Shown here: piece after piece, positions 23,640 to 36,092 of the stretch | Layout: each line of letters opens with the position of its first letter | How positions within the stretch are numbered: the stretch's first letter is position 1 | Source: Saxidomus purpurata | Taxonomy: Eukaryota > Mollusca > Bivalvia > Venerida > Veneridae | Length of the DNA stretch: 64,000 nt | Direction of reading: 5' to 3' | Assembly (NCBI GenBank): GCA_022818135.1 | Contig: JAFMSR010000012.1 | Location: 9,818,486 to 9,882,485 of the forward strand | Notes under the pieces: model-generated | Seen by the model: only the letters and a program-made list of their open reading frames with translations | What the model was told of the DNA's origin: nothing | The model's database searches: none | Translations under genes and position numbers: made by a program

Positions 23640-24214
23640 CTATTGATATCGACACCATGCAAGGCCCGTCACTCTGTCCTTATAAAGCCTGAAAGAACAT
23701 TAAAATCAAAATTACCCAGTTGTAGACATTGAAAGATAACAAACAAACAGTCATCTGAATGAGATTGTTTCATTTAAGTGCACCAGTACATAAAAGTAAT
23801 CATTATATTTAGGACAAAGTAAATTTTCCTTAAAGTTTACGTAAAATAAATAAATTGGCACATTTAAAAGCAAAAACTAATCCAAAATTGTTAAGTCTAA
23901 CACGAAGTTTTATTAATCATTCAAAGAAAATTGTTACATTGATAAGTACATTCATGTGCTGTTTAGATCTTAATTTTGACGAAAATACAGACTTACCTTT
24001 TACCGTTTCCCTGGTTTTTCTAACATACATGTATATCCATATTGTCTATTCTCTCAGTCTCTGACATTGAATTTCTATATAACCCCATAGTTTCAGACAG
24101 ACAAAAGGGTAAAATTCTATAAATTCGACAAACTAGAAATTTTACAATTTTGCAAAGCATGAAAATCAATGCTAAGAGTAAATGAAAAATCGCTCGGAGC
24201 TCACGTAATCTCAT
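23640..24214 (-). pseudogene. Small hydrophobic-protein gene, copy A, probably broken
   Basis: Paralogue of the gene at 36059-37174. The first-exon remnant starts at 24214 and keeps 'AIFHLLLALIFMLCKI' and 'SETERIDNMD', matching the B copy's hydrophobic core and 'SETEIKDNMD'. It then meets a stop at 24020 caused by a 7-bp change, shortly before the conserved gtaagt donor. A last exon is recognisable after the acceptor 'ttctttcag', coding 'LYKDRVTGLAWCRYQ' before a stop near 23650. The loss of frame before the donor argues for a pseudogene. Confidence 0.55.
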
Positions 24215-24294
24215 TTCGAAGATTTTCTTATTGGCGCTTGTTTTTTTATAACTACACGATCTTTATGCAAAAAATTCTGCTGTTAACTTTTAAA

Positions 24295-24458
24295 GTTTTG
24301 TGAAGTCTTTTATTAGATATAGTTGGACATGTGGTAGTTTTTGATTGAATAAGATTCCTGTATTTGACCTCTCGCGTTTTGTGAAGTCTTTTATTAGATA
24401 TAGTTGGACATGTGGTAGTTTTTGATTGGATAAGATTCCTTTATTCGACCTCTCGCGT
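24295..24458 (+). repeat. 80-bp tandem duplication upstream of the copy A gene
   Basis: A block 'gttttgtgaagtcttttatt' to 'gacctctcgcg' is present twice in a row with only about three differences. It lies just 5' of the minus-strand small gene. Copy B has a single diverged version (37190-37250). Confidence 0.9.
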
Positions 24459-24529
24459 TACTACAGGCTATAAATAACAAGAAGTTAGGTTACGTATTGT
24501 TTAACCTTATTAAACCGATTTTTCCTACA

Positions 24530-26260
24530 TATTTACAAACCGATCATAAAGGGTAACGTCGAAGGCCGAAACATCAATGAAGCGAACCGTTATATTCAAG
24601 ATATAATAAATTACGCCGACATCGAAAAAGAAGAAGGGTTACTAATCTTTTTAGACCAGACTAAAGCTTTTGACAGGTGCGAATGGTTGTGGATTGATAT
24701 GTGTCTAGATAAGTTTGGTTTCTGGGTTAGATTTAGGAGCTTGGTCAAAATGCCACTGAGGAATTCTCAGGCAGCCATACAGACAAACGGCTTAATTTCC
24801 CACTTCTTCACCATTACGAGATCTGTTAATTTAACAAGGCTGTCCCCTAGCCCTTCGTTTATATATCATTCAAGCTGAACCAATGGCTTGCTCCATTCGT
24901 GAAAGTCCAGATATAGCAGGTTTCGAACTTCTATCCACGTCTAGGAACAGCCAAGCCAGAATTAATCAGTTCGTAGATGACACACAATTTGTCTAAAACA
25001 TGAAGAGTCTCTACCTCACATTTTCAGAATTCTGAATAATTACGAAAAAGCATCCGGTGCAAACATTAACAAAGACAAAACAAAAGGCATCTTTATCGGG
25101 AAATTAAAAAATAAACTTTGATAATATTTTCCATGGATATTGTATTAATATTGATGATATATGGAGAAATAAACTTTAAAAGATTAAATTATGTTAACAA
25201 GACTGGAAATCAAGAAATCTGACATTGAACGGAAAAGTGCTAATAATCAAAACATTTGTATTCTCTTAAATAAATTTTGAGATTGAAACTAAAGGAATCC
25301 CTGAAAACTATTTAACCGAGCTTGACAAAATTATATACGATTTTCTGTGGAACAACAAGAAAACACTTATTTCTAAAAGTACAGTGAAGATGGACAACGC
25401 GCATGGTGGATTGGATCTATATGACTTAAAAGAATGATTGTTAGCTCATAACGTGAAAAAAATCATTCAGACGAACAAAGGTGGAATCATATCGGAAAAT
25501 TCTATCTGAAAAGTTAACCATTGACCATTTGTATAACCAATACTATTTATTATGCAATTTAACTTGCTTAAAAAGAACTGGACTAGTTAAACAAATACCG
25601 GAATTCTATACAAATTGTTTACAAAACTGGAGCTCTTTTTAAAAAAAGTTTCAAGCCAGAATCACGAATAGAAGTACTGAACTATTACCTATTTGGAAAC
25701 AATATTATTAAACATAAAAGAAAGCTTTTATTTTTCACATCATTCCTGTTACGCAATATAACATGCGTAAAAGACAATTGGGATTGTTAGATAAATGACT
25801 TTCTTTCTGATGACTCAATAAAGCTAAAACTAGGATTCAGTAACAGCTTCCGTCTTAAGTGGAATAAGATCAAAAGAAGTATCCCTAAATATTTCATTAA
25901 CATGCTGCATAACGTCAATGCATTGGCAAAAACACACTTCAACTCAATCAGTAGATCAAAGTTATGTCTTTTGTCTAGTCGAATGATTACATCTCACCTG
26001 ACCTGAAAATTGTCACCTTTCTCAAACATAATAAACACAATAGTTTTTTTTAAAACTAAATGGGTCATTTGGAAATTCCGTAACGAATTCAAATTCTCAA
26101 GAAAGCAGCCGCTATCAAAAAAACAAACTTAATTTATTTATTGAAACTAAACATTACGGATTCTCTACTTATCTCAAATGTCGTCAATCATGATCGTTTA
26201 ATAAAAGGAATACAAAATATTACCTAAGACATTTGTCGTTCTTATTGTCCATCTTTTTAG
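24530..26260 (+). pseudogene. L1-like non-LTR retrotransposon reverse transcriptase, decayed
   Basis: Frames together give 'GRNINEANRYIQDIINYA', 'GLLIFLDQTKAFDRCEWLW', 'NSQAAIQTNGLISHFFTITR', 'IQAEPMACSIRES', 'INQFVDDTQF', 'ILNNYEKASGANINKDKT', then 'SRNLTLNGKVLIIKTFV' and 'IIYDFLWNNKKTLIS'. 'FLD-x-x-KAFD' and 'FVDD' are the catalytic motifs of the palm; the order and the 'KT-x-G' and 'GK-x-x-I' blocks fit the L1/Tx1 side of the class. Frameshifts (about 24832, 25000) and stops occur throughout. Both the endonuclease part and a clear 3' tail are missing. Confidence 0.85.
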
Positions 26261-26899
26261 GAATTTTTTTTTTAACCAAGAACAAAAAGCAACAGAAAGT
26301 ATCGCAAATTTGTTTTGTTTTTCTATATTTTTTTTCGCTTTCTATATATTAAAATAAGACAATTCACATTGATATTACTAGTAATGCTGCTGCATAAATT
26401 AAGTAGATATAACCAATGAAAACTTCATTCAGGTTATTAACCTACATGTTCTACTGTTGGGTTGATATTGGATGTAATTTCGATTTTATATGTCGTGATA
26501 CAGAAGTGATGTGACGAAAAAATGTATTGAAAAATATAATGAAAATTGTTGAAATGAAATCATAATGTCATATGATGTCATAATTGTAAAGCAAAAATAA
26601 ATAATACCCATTTTTTGTATCGGATTTATTCTTAAATAGTGTAAAACGAAAGTAAATCAATAAAATACAAGAAATCAGGTTTTCGGTAGACAATCCTTTA
26701 CAATTGATATTTTTTTGAAAACCACCGAGGCGGTAATGAGTAAGTATCGCAGAAGTCGTTTTGCACGTGCTCATTGTGCAAGGACAATGAACATTCAAAT
26801 GTGCCACGATTTTGTACTGTATGACCATGCAATGATGACGTTAACCTGAGTAAAATTACACAGGCTTCTTTCGCAATGCCATTGCTAAATACTGATCAA

Positions 26900-27390
26900 A
26901 GAAATTAGGCTGTCGGTATGCTGAATGTGGGGTCTATAGCAGCTGCTGTATCCCGATTATTTTTTTGCACGAGAGAAACAATTTACCTTCAAGGAGATGT
27001 TATATAGCCATAAGAAATGTACGTGATCGTCGGAAAGAGCGATAAATTGCGAGCTACGACTGCTGCCGGTGACATACATATTACTTTAACGCACATATAT
27101 ATTCGACGTTTAGCAGCTGCTGAAACAGGGCGACGGTATAGAGTTAGTGGACAGATAGTTCTTAATCGACTGAGGCATAACGATGTACGTATTCGCGCAT
27201 ACAGGCCGTACTTTGATAAGATTTTTACCATAAGGCAAAGTGCTACACAACTAGACTGGTGTCTACGTCACAGGCGTTTCCGACGTGCTGATTTGATATC
27301 TGCTTTGTTTTCCGACGAGTTTCGTTTCAACTTTAGCCATGCAGATATGCACATTATCAATAGTGTGCAGAACCTAACAGCTGCTTAACA
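26900..27390 (+). pseudogene. Tc1-like transposase fragment
   Basis: Beginning near 26909 a frame reads 'VGMLNVGSIAAAVSRLFF', the N-terminal helix-turn-helix. From 27017 a 123-codon frame continues with 'ATTAAGDIHITLTHIYIRRL' and 'AAAETGRRYRVSGQIVLNRL' (second helix-turn-helix), then 'IRAYRPYFDKI', 'LDWCLRHRRFRRAD' and 'ALFSDEFRFNFSHAD', where the aspartate of 'FSDE' is the first catalytic acid of the DD-E/D core. The reading frame stops soon after and the remaining catalytic residues are absent. The N-terminal part is out of frame with the rest. Confidence 0.85.
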
Positions 27391-28070
27391 TGCTTAATGA
27401 AACAACGTACCCGGTGCTTACATACAACGTTACGTCAGCAGTATGCGGCAGCGGATCATAACGTGTATTCAGACACATAGGATATTGAAACTTACACTTG
27501 TAAGCAAGATATAGAGTATTCCATTTCGTGCAGAGGATCATCTGAATAATTAGCGTTGCTATTGTTATTTTTGAAAATGACCCCTATGTTGTTTCTAGTC
27601 AAATATCTGATTACTGTACTCATATGAAATTTTGACATACTGTTAGTAATAAAACGTTGTTAAACTGAAATAGGAAATATTGAAATTTGTTCTAACCTTT
27701 TCATTTTATGATATAAACGGTGGGTACTTTTATTTTTGCTCAGTATATCGGGCCACTGCCAGCAGGCTTGACAAAAAATCAGAAATCAGTTTGTTACATT
27801 CTGGTTCTTGAGGAGCTTGTGTTATCGTTTTATTTTGGACATAGGCGTGTTAAAGGGATTTTTTTTGTCTTAGGGGGAAAAACATCAGAAACAAATGTAA
27901 TGCCAGCGAAAACTTTCTTGTCACTAAATGAGAATTTTACAAAACTGACATCAGGTATAATCTAAGTAAAAAACAAAGTCTTAAAATGTTTCTTAAATCA
28001 TTATTTGAATTTATTGCTACATTGTAATAAAAACATATCCTTCAAAGAACTTAATATTGCTATATATACT

Positions 28071-28314
28071 CAGTTCCAAAAGAAAGTGTGCACTTTGTTT
28101 TCTGTGATTTTTCATCGACTACTTTTCTGAAAGCCTATATATTTGGTACCAAAATTGAGATCTGTTTACGTACAATATGGCGAACATTTTAGATTTTGCA
28201 ATCGATCGATGACAAATACACATGAGATATATTGTGCGAAAATTGAAGCCGATACGTCTGCTAAATATTGAAATATTCAAAAGTAAGAAGTGCACACTTT
28301 CTTTTGGAACTGAG
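28071..28314. mobile_element. 244-bp TIR element (MITE), Tc1/mariner type
   Basis: Left end 'ctcagttccaaaagaaagtg' plus 'tgcact' and right end 'agtgcacactttc' plus 'ttttggaactgag' are near-perfect inverted repeats of about 26 bp. Flanks are 'tatata' and 'tgtata', compatible with TA target sites. No coding capacity. Confidence 0.92.
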
Positions 28315-28707
28315 TGTATACTCTCAAAATATTACAAATACAGTAAAAAAATATATTTTAAGAAATACAAGAGTTTAAATAAATGAATGTTTCCATTGTT
28401 ATAATTAGAATAAATTAATCTGTATGCAGTTCTATGTTCATTGATTATAGTTAACACATTTCGAATACCATAGTCAAAAAATGTTACTCCAAGGATTTCT
28501 GTCTAGAGTAATTTTCATTTATTTCTGCTCATAAGAAAAGTAACTAGTACGCTTAACTTAAACAAGTATTTCTTAAAGCTGCAATTTACGCTCACAATTG
28601 CCGTTGAAAAAGTAGAAGTTTTCAACAATGAAATAAAAATGGAAAATTCAACAACAACACATTATTACAACAACGTTTTTATATCATCATTTTCATATTA
28701 ATTTAAC

Positions 28708-28730
28708 GTTTCGGCGAAAGCCTTCATCAG
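28708..28730 (-). ncRNA. Hammerhead-like core, possible Penelope-like element remnant
   Basis: The minus strand reads CTGATGA, then 'aggctttcgcc', then GAAAC. This is the conserved order of a hammerhead ribozyme core with a three-pair stem II and a small loop; one extra A next to the stem is non-ideal. Penelope-like retroelements are known to carry such motifs, and the phrase 'ttcggcgaaagccttcatca' is in a typical setting. I could not identify stems I and III or a reverse transcriptase nearby. Confidence 0.3.
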
Positions 28731-28739
28731 AATAACAAT

Positions 28740-29870
28740 ATAAAGCGGACGTGACGTAACTTCGTATACATTTGAACTATAGTCACGTCAAATTGGGGGA
28801 AAACTGAATAAGAAATACATCACACACATCTATGCATAAATATGATAATTTGTTACATATATGTATAATAATAAATCTTTAACGATAAAAGAAAATGCTG
28901 GGTTATCAGTTCTGGATTATTATATTGCAAAAAGTTTCCTATAATAGTATAATATAAAAAATCAAAAATAAGAAACAACGGTAATCCCAGCTTGAATTTT
29001 TTTTCATCAATGATATACTTATACATAAAATATATTACTAAAGGCTAATATCAACAAAATAATTATAAATCTAGGTAGCAATTTGCAAAAATCAATTGAA
29101 AATCCATATGAAATGTTTATAGAATATGAATTAAACAGATAGTCTTTACAGGAATTTATACTGGAACTTTTTTATTTGACTATGCGTTCTAAAATATGTT
29201 ATTTTCATGCAGTTTGAAGAATTTTTTTCACCTGAATCTGATAGCGAGCAGCTATAAAGCGTTTGAAGCATTCATGAGTTTTAGCCATCTCACTTAAATG
29301 CAATATGTCCATTTGGAAGGGTAATGATAAAACAAGACTGTAAGTTATCGTGTTCAAAGTTAATAAAATTGTATTCTTTGTAATTTTATTTATTTACAAA
29401 TTCAATCAAGGTTTTTCTTGTAATGTAAACATACGACACAATCATTACAGTCATTATGTAACAAGTGCGACCCACACAAGAACAGTAAGATAAGATAAGA
29501 AATTAGTTTATTATAATGACATGTAAATTTATATAGAACAATGAAATGTTGATTAATGGGCATGAACATTAACACCCGGTCAAGTGGGCCTATAAGTCAC
29601 TTATACATAATCATATTAAAGTACATATCTGGTATAATTCACAGTTAGGGAGAAAATGTATCTCTGTAGTTCGTTGTACACAAAGTGCAAAGACTTTGAT
29701 CAGCCGGCTCACCGATATTATCTTCCAGTCTCAACCCGACGTGGTAAAATACCAAACCTTAACTGGCACAACAATGACCGTTTATACTTTTTAGATTCAG
29801 GTTTAAGTAATTTCCACAAACAAAAGTTCTATTAAATAACTTGCATAGTATATGCCTCCAAAGGAATCCA
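28740..29870. other. No recognisable gene
   Basis: AT-rich. The block at 29480-29620, with 'aagaaattagtttattataa' and 'cccggtcaagtgggcc', looks like a reversed LINE 3' end but has no frame to confirm it. Confidence 0.35.
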
Positions 29871-29879
29871 TTAACGCTG

Positions 29880-30012
29880 ATAAACGATGTTTTAGCCGGC
29901 CATTATAAACACGACGCATATTTTCACAGTCTCTATCGACATCATAGGGTATTACATAAGGCTTCAAATGTTCGCAAGGCCTGTAACTCTGTCCTTATCA
30001 AGCCTGAAATAA
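29880..30012 (-). pseudogene. Last exon of the small hydrophobic-protein family, isolated copy C
   Basis: After an acceptor-like 'cttttatttcag' the minus strand reads 'LDKDRVTGLANI' and a stop, matching the last exons of copies A and B, followed by the same non-coding 'ataatggccgg' block. No first exon is found upstream. It is a third paralogue reduced to one exon. Confidence 0.55.
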
Positions 30013-30858
30013 AAGTTGACATACACATTTCTTGAAGATTTTACTATTTATTAATAATTAATGGCACACTGAGACGAATATGTTTTGTTATAATGATATA
30101 TGAATTTGAGCATACAATATCAAAAATCTGTGGTAAATTCTCTTCTCTACCAGTTTGGGAGAAATGTGTTAACAATAGGGTAATCTAACGACATGTATTT
30201 CTTCCGCAGACTCTTAAGAAAGGGGGTGACACTACTTAATAATTTATACATTAATAATGATTTTTTTGATAGCGACGGTAACATTTTTCCTTTAATAATT
30301 TTTCTCATTTGTATAATATACAAACAATTTTTTCTACAATATCATTGAGTAAATCAGACGGTTTTTAAATAAGTTAAGATTACCTAAATAACTTATTATT
30401 ATTCAATTTTACAATATTACACTCTGTATTAGATCAATTGCATACATGATATGAAACAGGTAGAGCTAATACAAAGCATAACTGAGCCAATATGAGAAAA
30501 GCAGGGCCAATACGAGAAAAGCAGGGCCAATATGGAATTCAAGCATTCTGATTGGTTTAAAAGAGAGGGCCAATACGGAGAAGTCACTTCCGTTATATTT
30601 TTAAACGACGCCATTTTGTTTTAAGACTCATGCTGATATCGAAAAATGACTGTAAAATTTTATATTTGAAATAAACATAGGGTTATTTGTATTCATTTTC
30701 TTAGTTAGATCATTTTCTATCCATCCATAACAGCTTTGAAGTAAAATTCAAGAAAAGTTGATTTTCATTTTTTCACCACCCCTACTGTATATCTATTTCT
30801 TCTTACTTGTGTGAAAATGCGATACAAACTGTGAGAAAATAAGTCTGCCATGTCCATT

Positions 30859-30974
30859 GAGTTGTGGATAAGGAAATCTCACCCTCGGGTTGAGATACGT
30901 CCAAAAGAATTTGGCAGAGCCTCATTTTTGTGACGTATCTCAACCCTTGGGTGGGATTTCCTTATCCACAACTC
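30859..30974. mobile_element. 116-bp inverted-repeat element
   Basis: 'gagttgtggataaggaaatc' through 'gttgagatacgtc' is mirrored by 'gacgtatctcaac' through 'gatttccttatccacaactc'. Arms are about 45 bp with a spacer of about 25 bp. No coding content. Confidence 0.88.
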
Positions 30975-32519
30975 ATGAACATGTTAGATTCTCTTTATAT
31001 TCTTGTTTATTTAGCCAATATTGTAAAGTTGAATAATAAAATTATCATTAATCAAGTGATTTCATATTGGCCTTGTTATTTGTCCGAGGGCAGTCGTATT
31101 GGCCCTCACTTGATTAATGGAATTATATTAATGAGTTATAAGTATGCTTAATAAGTGAGAACTGGAACCTGGCTATTGTGTCTAGGGAACTTGCGGACAT
31201 ACACTGTGTGTTTGATCGCTGGATGATAGACCACGAATGAAATGGGGAGTGAACAATCTGGATAAATTATATAGATTTGGTATTTGAAAATACTGACATT
31301 GTTTGGTCGGCGATCAGTAAAAACTGCCCCGAGAATAAGAGTGGTGTCATTCAAGATCAAATTAATGACATAAATTATTAGATAACACGTATAACATGCG
31401 AGAATTTGGCCAAAAACATTATAATGTAAGTCTATGGAAATGTATTTAGTATAAGGTACCAGTCAAAGAAAACTTAACTTATATAACGTATAAAGAACAT
31501 GCTAAACAGAGTTGTCTCCCCTTCACTTTTCGTGACTATTTACTTCCTGTAACTATTAAACCATGCCTTTTTCTTCCTTTTATAAAATTTGCATGGAAAA
31601 AACATTTAGATTACAAATGAATTACTCAGTGAAAATATTCCCTACTTGTTTTTTCGTTTCTCTTTTTTCACTCGGAAAGGATTAGGAATGCGTCATTAAT
31701 AAATGTTTCAATCATTAAGTAGCAAACATGTTTGATCAAAATTAAAAAAAAAACTTTTTTTATTTATAGTACATGACAGGAACATCTTAGCATGATTCTA
31801 AAATATAGACAAAATTCCCAAACGTTTCTATAAATAGGCATTACATCAATCGTTTTTGTGTTTTAAAAATATTATTAGTATTTATTAGCTATTAATAGAA
31901 TGTGAAACACATAAAAATAATTTTTTGGTTTACCCCAAGGACTTCCATTACATTCATGTAGAAGATTTAAGGTAGTGGACTCCTCTCTTCAATTTTAATG
32001 CGCTTCCCTAGGTTGTTAAGCACAGGACTATAGATCTGTTGACGTTTTCCGGGCGTAGGTTAGAATCCAGCCGGAACCACAATTTGTTTTAATCAAAGCG
32101 CTGTGAGCGCTGAAGGCCTGGGGCTATAGGTTAACCTTTTGAACTACGTGTTTTGCGCAGAATCTTACCTAAAGCGCGGGTCGAAATGTGCAGAGGACGA
32201 AATTCAATATATGACACAGACAGAATGAATGATTCACAAATATATGGGTGGCAGGGAAGTTTGTTTTATTATAAAACGTACGTTAAATGAAAAATAATCA
32301 CATAGTCAACATTATAAAATGTTTAAGCCAATAAAAATAATTCGATCTGCGCTTTGTACAACTTCAAGCGATATGATCTGATGATGTGGATCGAAAATTA
32401 TTGTGTACCAAGGACAATACCTTGAAACAGAAATAAACAAAGCAATACCAGAAATGAAATATAAATACAGTACTGTACAATGTGTATAACAGAGAAAAAC
32501 AAAAATGATTCTGGGTTAC

Positions 32520-32651
32520 CTTGTAGTCGTAATCGGTGAAACCGTTCACTGGGCCTTGACATGCAGCGTCCTCGATAAATGGCGGGTGATTTTGATCACG
32601 TGAGTTCCTTCTCGTGAATGTACGTAAATTATATCTTTTTTTAAGAGACAT
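32520..32651 (-). CDS. Possible short first exon, unrecognised
   Basis: An ATG at 32651 opens 44 codons, beginning 'MSLKKRYNLRTFTRRNS' and ending 'VNGFTDYDYK', up to a good donor (AAG/gtaacc at about 32520). The composition is basic and polar. There is no similarity I recognise and no second exon that I can join, so chance is not excluded. Confidence 0.2.
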
Positions 32652-33076
32652 TTATTTTTAGGTAAATATATATATATATTTCGTAAATAACAAAGTTGTC
32701 AATGAAATAACATCGGAAATTTGAAAATCAAACTTCAAACTCCTATATCGAGCTCCGTACGTTTTCGTAAATTTCCGTACATATCCGTTCTTTTCCGTGA
32801 TATGCATATGATTATCTTCCGTAATCAGCTAACAGCGCATTAATTTCTAAAACAGAAAAAATATGTAATGCAGCCCGTAAGCTATATACCTTCCTGCAGT
32901 CGTTTGAAGTTTTATGTACTGTTTTTATTTGTAATATGTTCTTATCATATGCGACATTCAAACAGACGATTGATCTGGTATGTCTTGCACTACTTTCGCA
33001 TAGCGCATGTTTACAGTTGTTATTCGCACATAGCACAGTTAATTTCTTGCAGTGTTTGAAATGTGGTATACTAACT

Positions 33077-33112
33077 TAGGCCTAGGGGACTTTCAGTCCC
33101 CAGGCCAAAAAT
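33077..33112. repeat. Short hairpin
   Basis: 'ttaggcctaggggac' and 'gtccccaggccaa' are inverted around 'tttca', giving a stem of about 14 pairs with one mismatch. It is G/C-rich in AT-rich surroundings. Confidence 0.75.
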
Positions 33113-34372
33113 GTTTCTTCTTTGTTTTCATTATTTTGCATTTTTCTACATATGTTTATATTGCTTTTACACTAAAAAGAAATTAAATATTGTTTACACA
33201 TAACCATTAGCTTATTTGAAGATTTTATTACTTGCAGGCCCGGCTAAAATCGCTGATTGGAAATTTCAAACTCTAATTATTTTAAATAGAGATGGTAAAA
33301 CATTTTGAAATTTTGGCATGCTGTTCCCAAAACGTTATAGATAATTAAGAATATACAGAAAGTCATGCCATATTTCTAGAAAATGTTTATTTTATTAAAA
33401 ACTTTGATGTTCAAAATTGAACATGGTAAAATACTAAAATTTGTTGATAATATGGTACATGGTGTATAACTTCTGAAAGAAAATATTGTCCTTGTTACTG
33501 TAATACCAAATTTGTACCAAATTATTGAATAATAAATGAAATACATGTAATTTCTTATCTCTCACCTGATGTCATTTTTTATAAATGATTCCAAAATGGG
33601 GGTAGTGTTACTAAAATTCCCATAACTTAGTTATTTCGCGGTAAATTTCTTTTAAAATTTGTTTTGAAATCCTGGAAATGATACAGATTAAGAAAATATT
33701 AAGTCGGTCATGATTTGCAATCACGAAAACATGATAATTGGATATTTCATTGAGGGCATTGGGTGTTCTGTATATCATTATAATATACCAAGTGAACACT
33801 CTTTCAAATGAATTTTAGATAATATATTTATTGTTAAACTTTTATATGAAATTGGTGGTGGGTGTAAGTGTGTCTGTGTGCGTATGCGTGTAATTGTTGC
33901 AGTATTGTTTTACAAATGATTAGATTAGATTTCACGCTCTCTATGAAATTTATACATGATAGATTCAAAGATTAAGGATTTGTTTTAAGTAACACAAATT
34001 TACAACTGTTTCATGTTACATGAAGTTAATATGCTATTTATAACAAAATGTATAGATTACTTACAATGTACATCGAGGACACGGAAAATGGTTTTCTATC
34101 TCACCAAAAGTAATACCATTATATGGTGAGATTATAGCTTCATACAATGTACTATTGTAAAAGGGATGAGGGGAATGACCTGCAATAAAATTTAATATAG
34201 GAAGAACTGTCTTTAAAAATATAGTTGGCGCGATTTTGAGTATATTAAAGAGATGGGTAGCTTAATTTCAAAGTCAAATTCCTGTCAAATTTTATCTTAG
34301 TGCAGCAAGAAGCCAAATGTCACAGGGTGAGAAAAAATTGCACCCTGGTCGGGAGGCGAAAGCCGGCCCCGT

Positions 34373-34622
34373 GCTTATAAACATTCATTGAGCACAATCT
34401 CATGCTCAGTACGAAATCATGCTCAAGCAATATAAACTAAAGTCAAGTTTAAATTTTTACAAATTTGGTTTCCATAAAAATAATCAGAAGGTCTGTACTT
34501 GAGCTTTTGTATCTTTATATAAAACCTGACTTAGCAAATAAGTATAACTCGACTTGACTTCATATGACTTGAGCATGATTTTGTGCTGAGCATGAGATTG
34601 TGCTCAAGAAACGTTTATAAGC
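34373..34622. mobile_element. 250-bp TIR element with 55-bp ends
   Basis: The ends 'gcttataaac' and 'gtttataagc' start inverted repeats that run through 'ttgagcacaatctcatgctc' into 'atcatgctcaag'. The interior carries 'cagaaggtctgt'. It is absent at the matching place in copy A. A diverged partial copy lies at 59890-60056. A 19-base A run follows the right end. Confidence 0.88.
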
Positions 34623-34689
34623 AAAAAAAAAAAAAAAAAAATGTTTTAAAAATTAGAAATTCCAATGCTTTTGTATGTACTACAGTAAC

Positions 34690-35760
34690 TGTGAAACGTT
34701 ACTATTGTCTCGTTTAATCCTGACTTGAAAACTTACAGGAATTCAGGACTACTTTTGACGAATAATGACTGTAAAATAAATTGATTTTGAACAAATTTTA
34801 TTGCAAAATAATATACATGTTCATAAGAAATTACATTGTACAAATTTACAAAGCTTGCAAAAGGGTTGGGCCACAAGTTCTACACTCGTTATATATTGGC
34901 CCTCCCCAAACACAGTGTATTTACACATAATTGGTGAGATATAAGTTTACAGTTTAGCAATAAACGTACTATCATTTTAATATTTGAAATTTGGTACTTT
35001 ATGATAGCATATTCAAGTTAATTTTGAGAAAAATGATGTACATGGTTGAATAGAAAACATTAACAAATAGAGAAAAAAATAAGTTTTTGTTTTTGAGAAA
35101 AAAACAATAAGATAGTTCTATAAGTTTATTGCTAATTGTGTGGCACTTCGTATATTGCATCCCTAAAAGTGTCCGGTTTCACTATCAAATTCTAGTGCAT
35201 GTGAAAAAAGGATAGTGTTTTCGTCATCGCTTAAGCAGTCTTACCAAACAGAAGAGTTCGAGCACAAAATGGGTGAAATTGTCTCGTCATAGTAAAAAGA
35301 TATTGGACATCTTTACTAGATAGTGTCGTATGTGCGCAGGTACAAGCGGCTACCCCTTTTAGGTTTTTACTGAATAAATGGAGATTTAGAATACTAGTAT
35401 TGTACGAATTTCTTAATCTGGCATGCATCACATTGAATTTACAATTACCCAAAAGAAAATATACTGGTACTTTCTATCACGTACCTAAATACACAGTAAA
35501 TAGGTCCATGTTTCAGTCCTAGAAACATATTTCGAAACATGACAATATGGAGTATAGTTTGAATTCGTTTACCGTTTTTGCGCATATATAATGCATCAAA
35601 ATAAACAAACAAGTTTATTAAACAAAAACAATTCCATCTCACATAGTTTACATCTATGTATTGTCACACGAAATACATTATTTGAACGTTTCTAAACATA
35701 AATATGGTACATTTATTATTTAACAACAAACATTGAATCAGTTGTTTCACCTGAACGCAT
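34690..35760 (-). pseudogene. LINE 3' region, copy B, in natural order
   Basis: On the minus strand the coding remnant 'HARLRNSYNTSILNLHLFSK' and 'CTCAHTTLSSKDVQYLF' (35430-35240) is followed by the tail containing 'ggagggccaatatat', 'cttgtggcc' and AATAAA near 34780. Upstream frame pieces include 'GPIYCVFRYVIESTSI'. Several stops. This is the arrangement from which the inverted version in copy A can be derived. Confidence 0.65.
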
Positions 35761-36058
35761 ACTGGTATTTTTACGTTGAAGTTATATAAAATCATAAACA
35801 GTCGGTAACAATCGATGAAAATAGATGGGAAATCCACCCGTGTATGACATCTGCCAAAAATAGATTATTGGGAAACCCACTAGACGGGTCACGGTATGGG
35901 TGAGTATCGTGTTTCAAAACAAGTTGGCTGATTAAAATAAATATCCGGTAATGCCGCATTGCTAGCATGAACAGAACAAGAGAGCCATGATGTTTTGTTT
36001 GTCGGCCATTATTAACACCGCTTCATATTCTCGAAAATAGTTCCTATGGGTATCGACA

Positions 36059-36092
36059 TCATGCATGGCCCGTCATTCTGTCCTTGTAAAGC
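36059..36092 (-). CDS. Small hydrophobic protein, last coding exon (copy B)
   Basis: After the acceptor 'ctttcag' (36098-36093) this exon completes the split arginine codon and reads 'LYKDRMTGHA' before TGA at 36061-36059. The phase matches the first exon exactly (two bases before the intron, one after). The same peptide start occurs in the A and C copies, which supports it as a real exon. Confidence 0.5.

Larger units (their letters stand above)
16990..24480 (+). repeat. Segmental duplication, copy A (partner 31110-37310)
   Basis: Collinear matches in the same orientation include 17360-17900 with 31120-31690, 18290-18330 with 31795-31840, 18735-18800 with 31880-31945, 20190-20450 with 33750-34030, 20550-20750 with 34140-34330, 22135-22730 with 34685-35220, 23100-23290 with 35600-35790, 23560-23720 with 35985-36120 and 23860-24300 with 36720-37200. 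The copies differ by many substitutions and private insertions, among them 18540-18722 and 21305-22131 in this copy. Confidence 0.8.
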
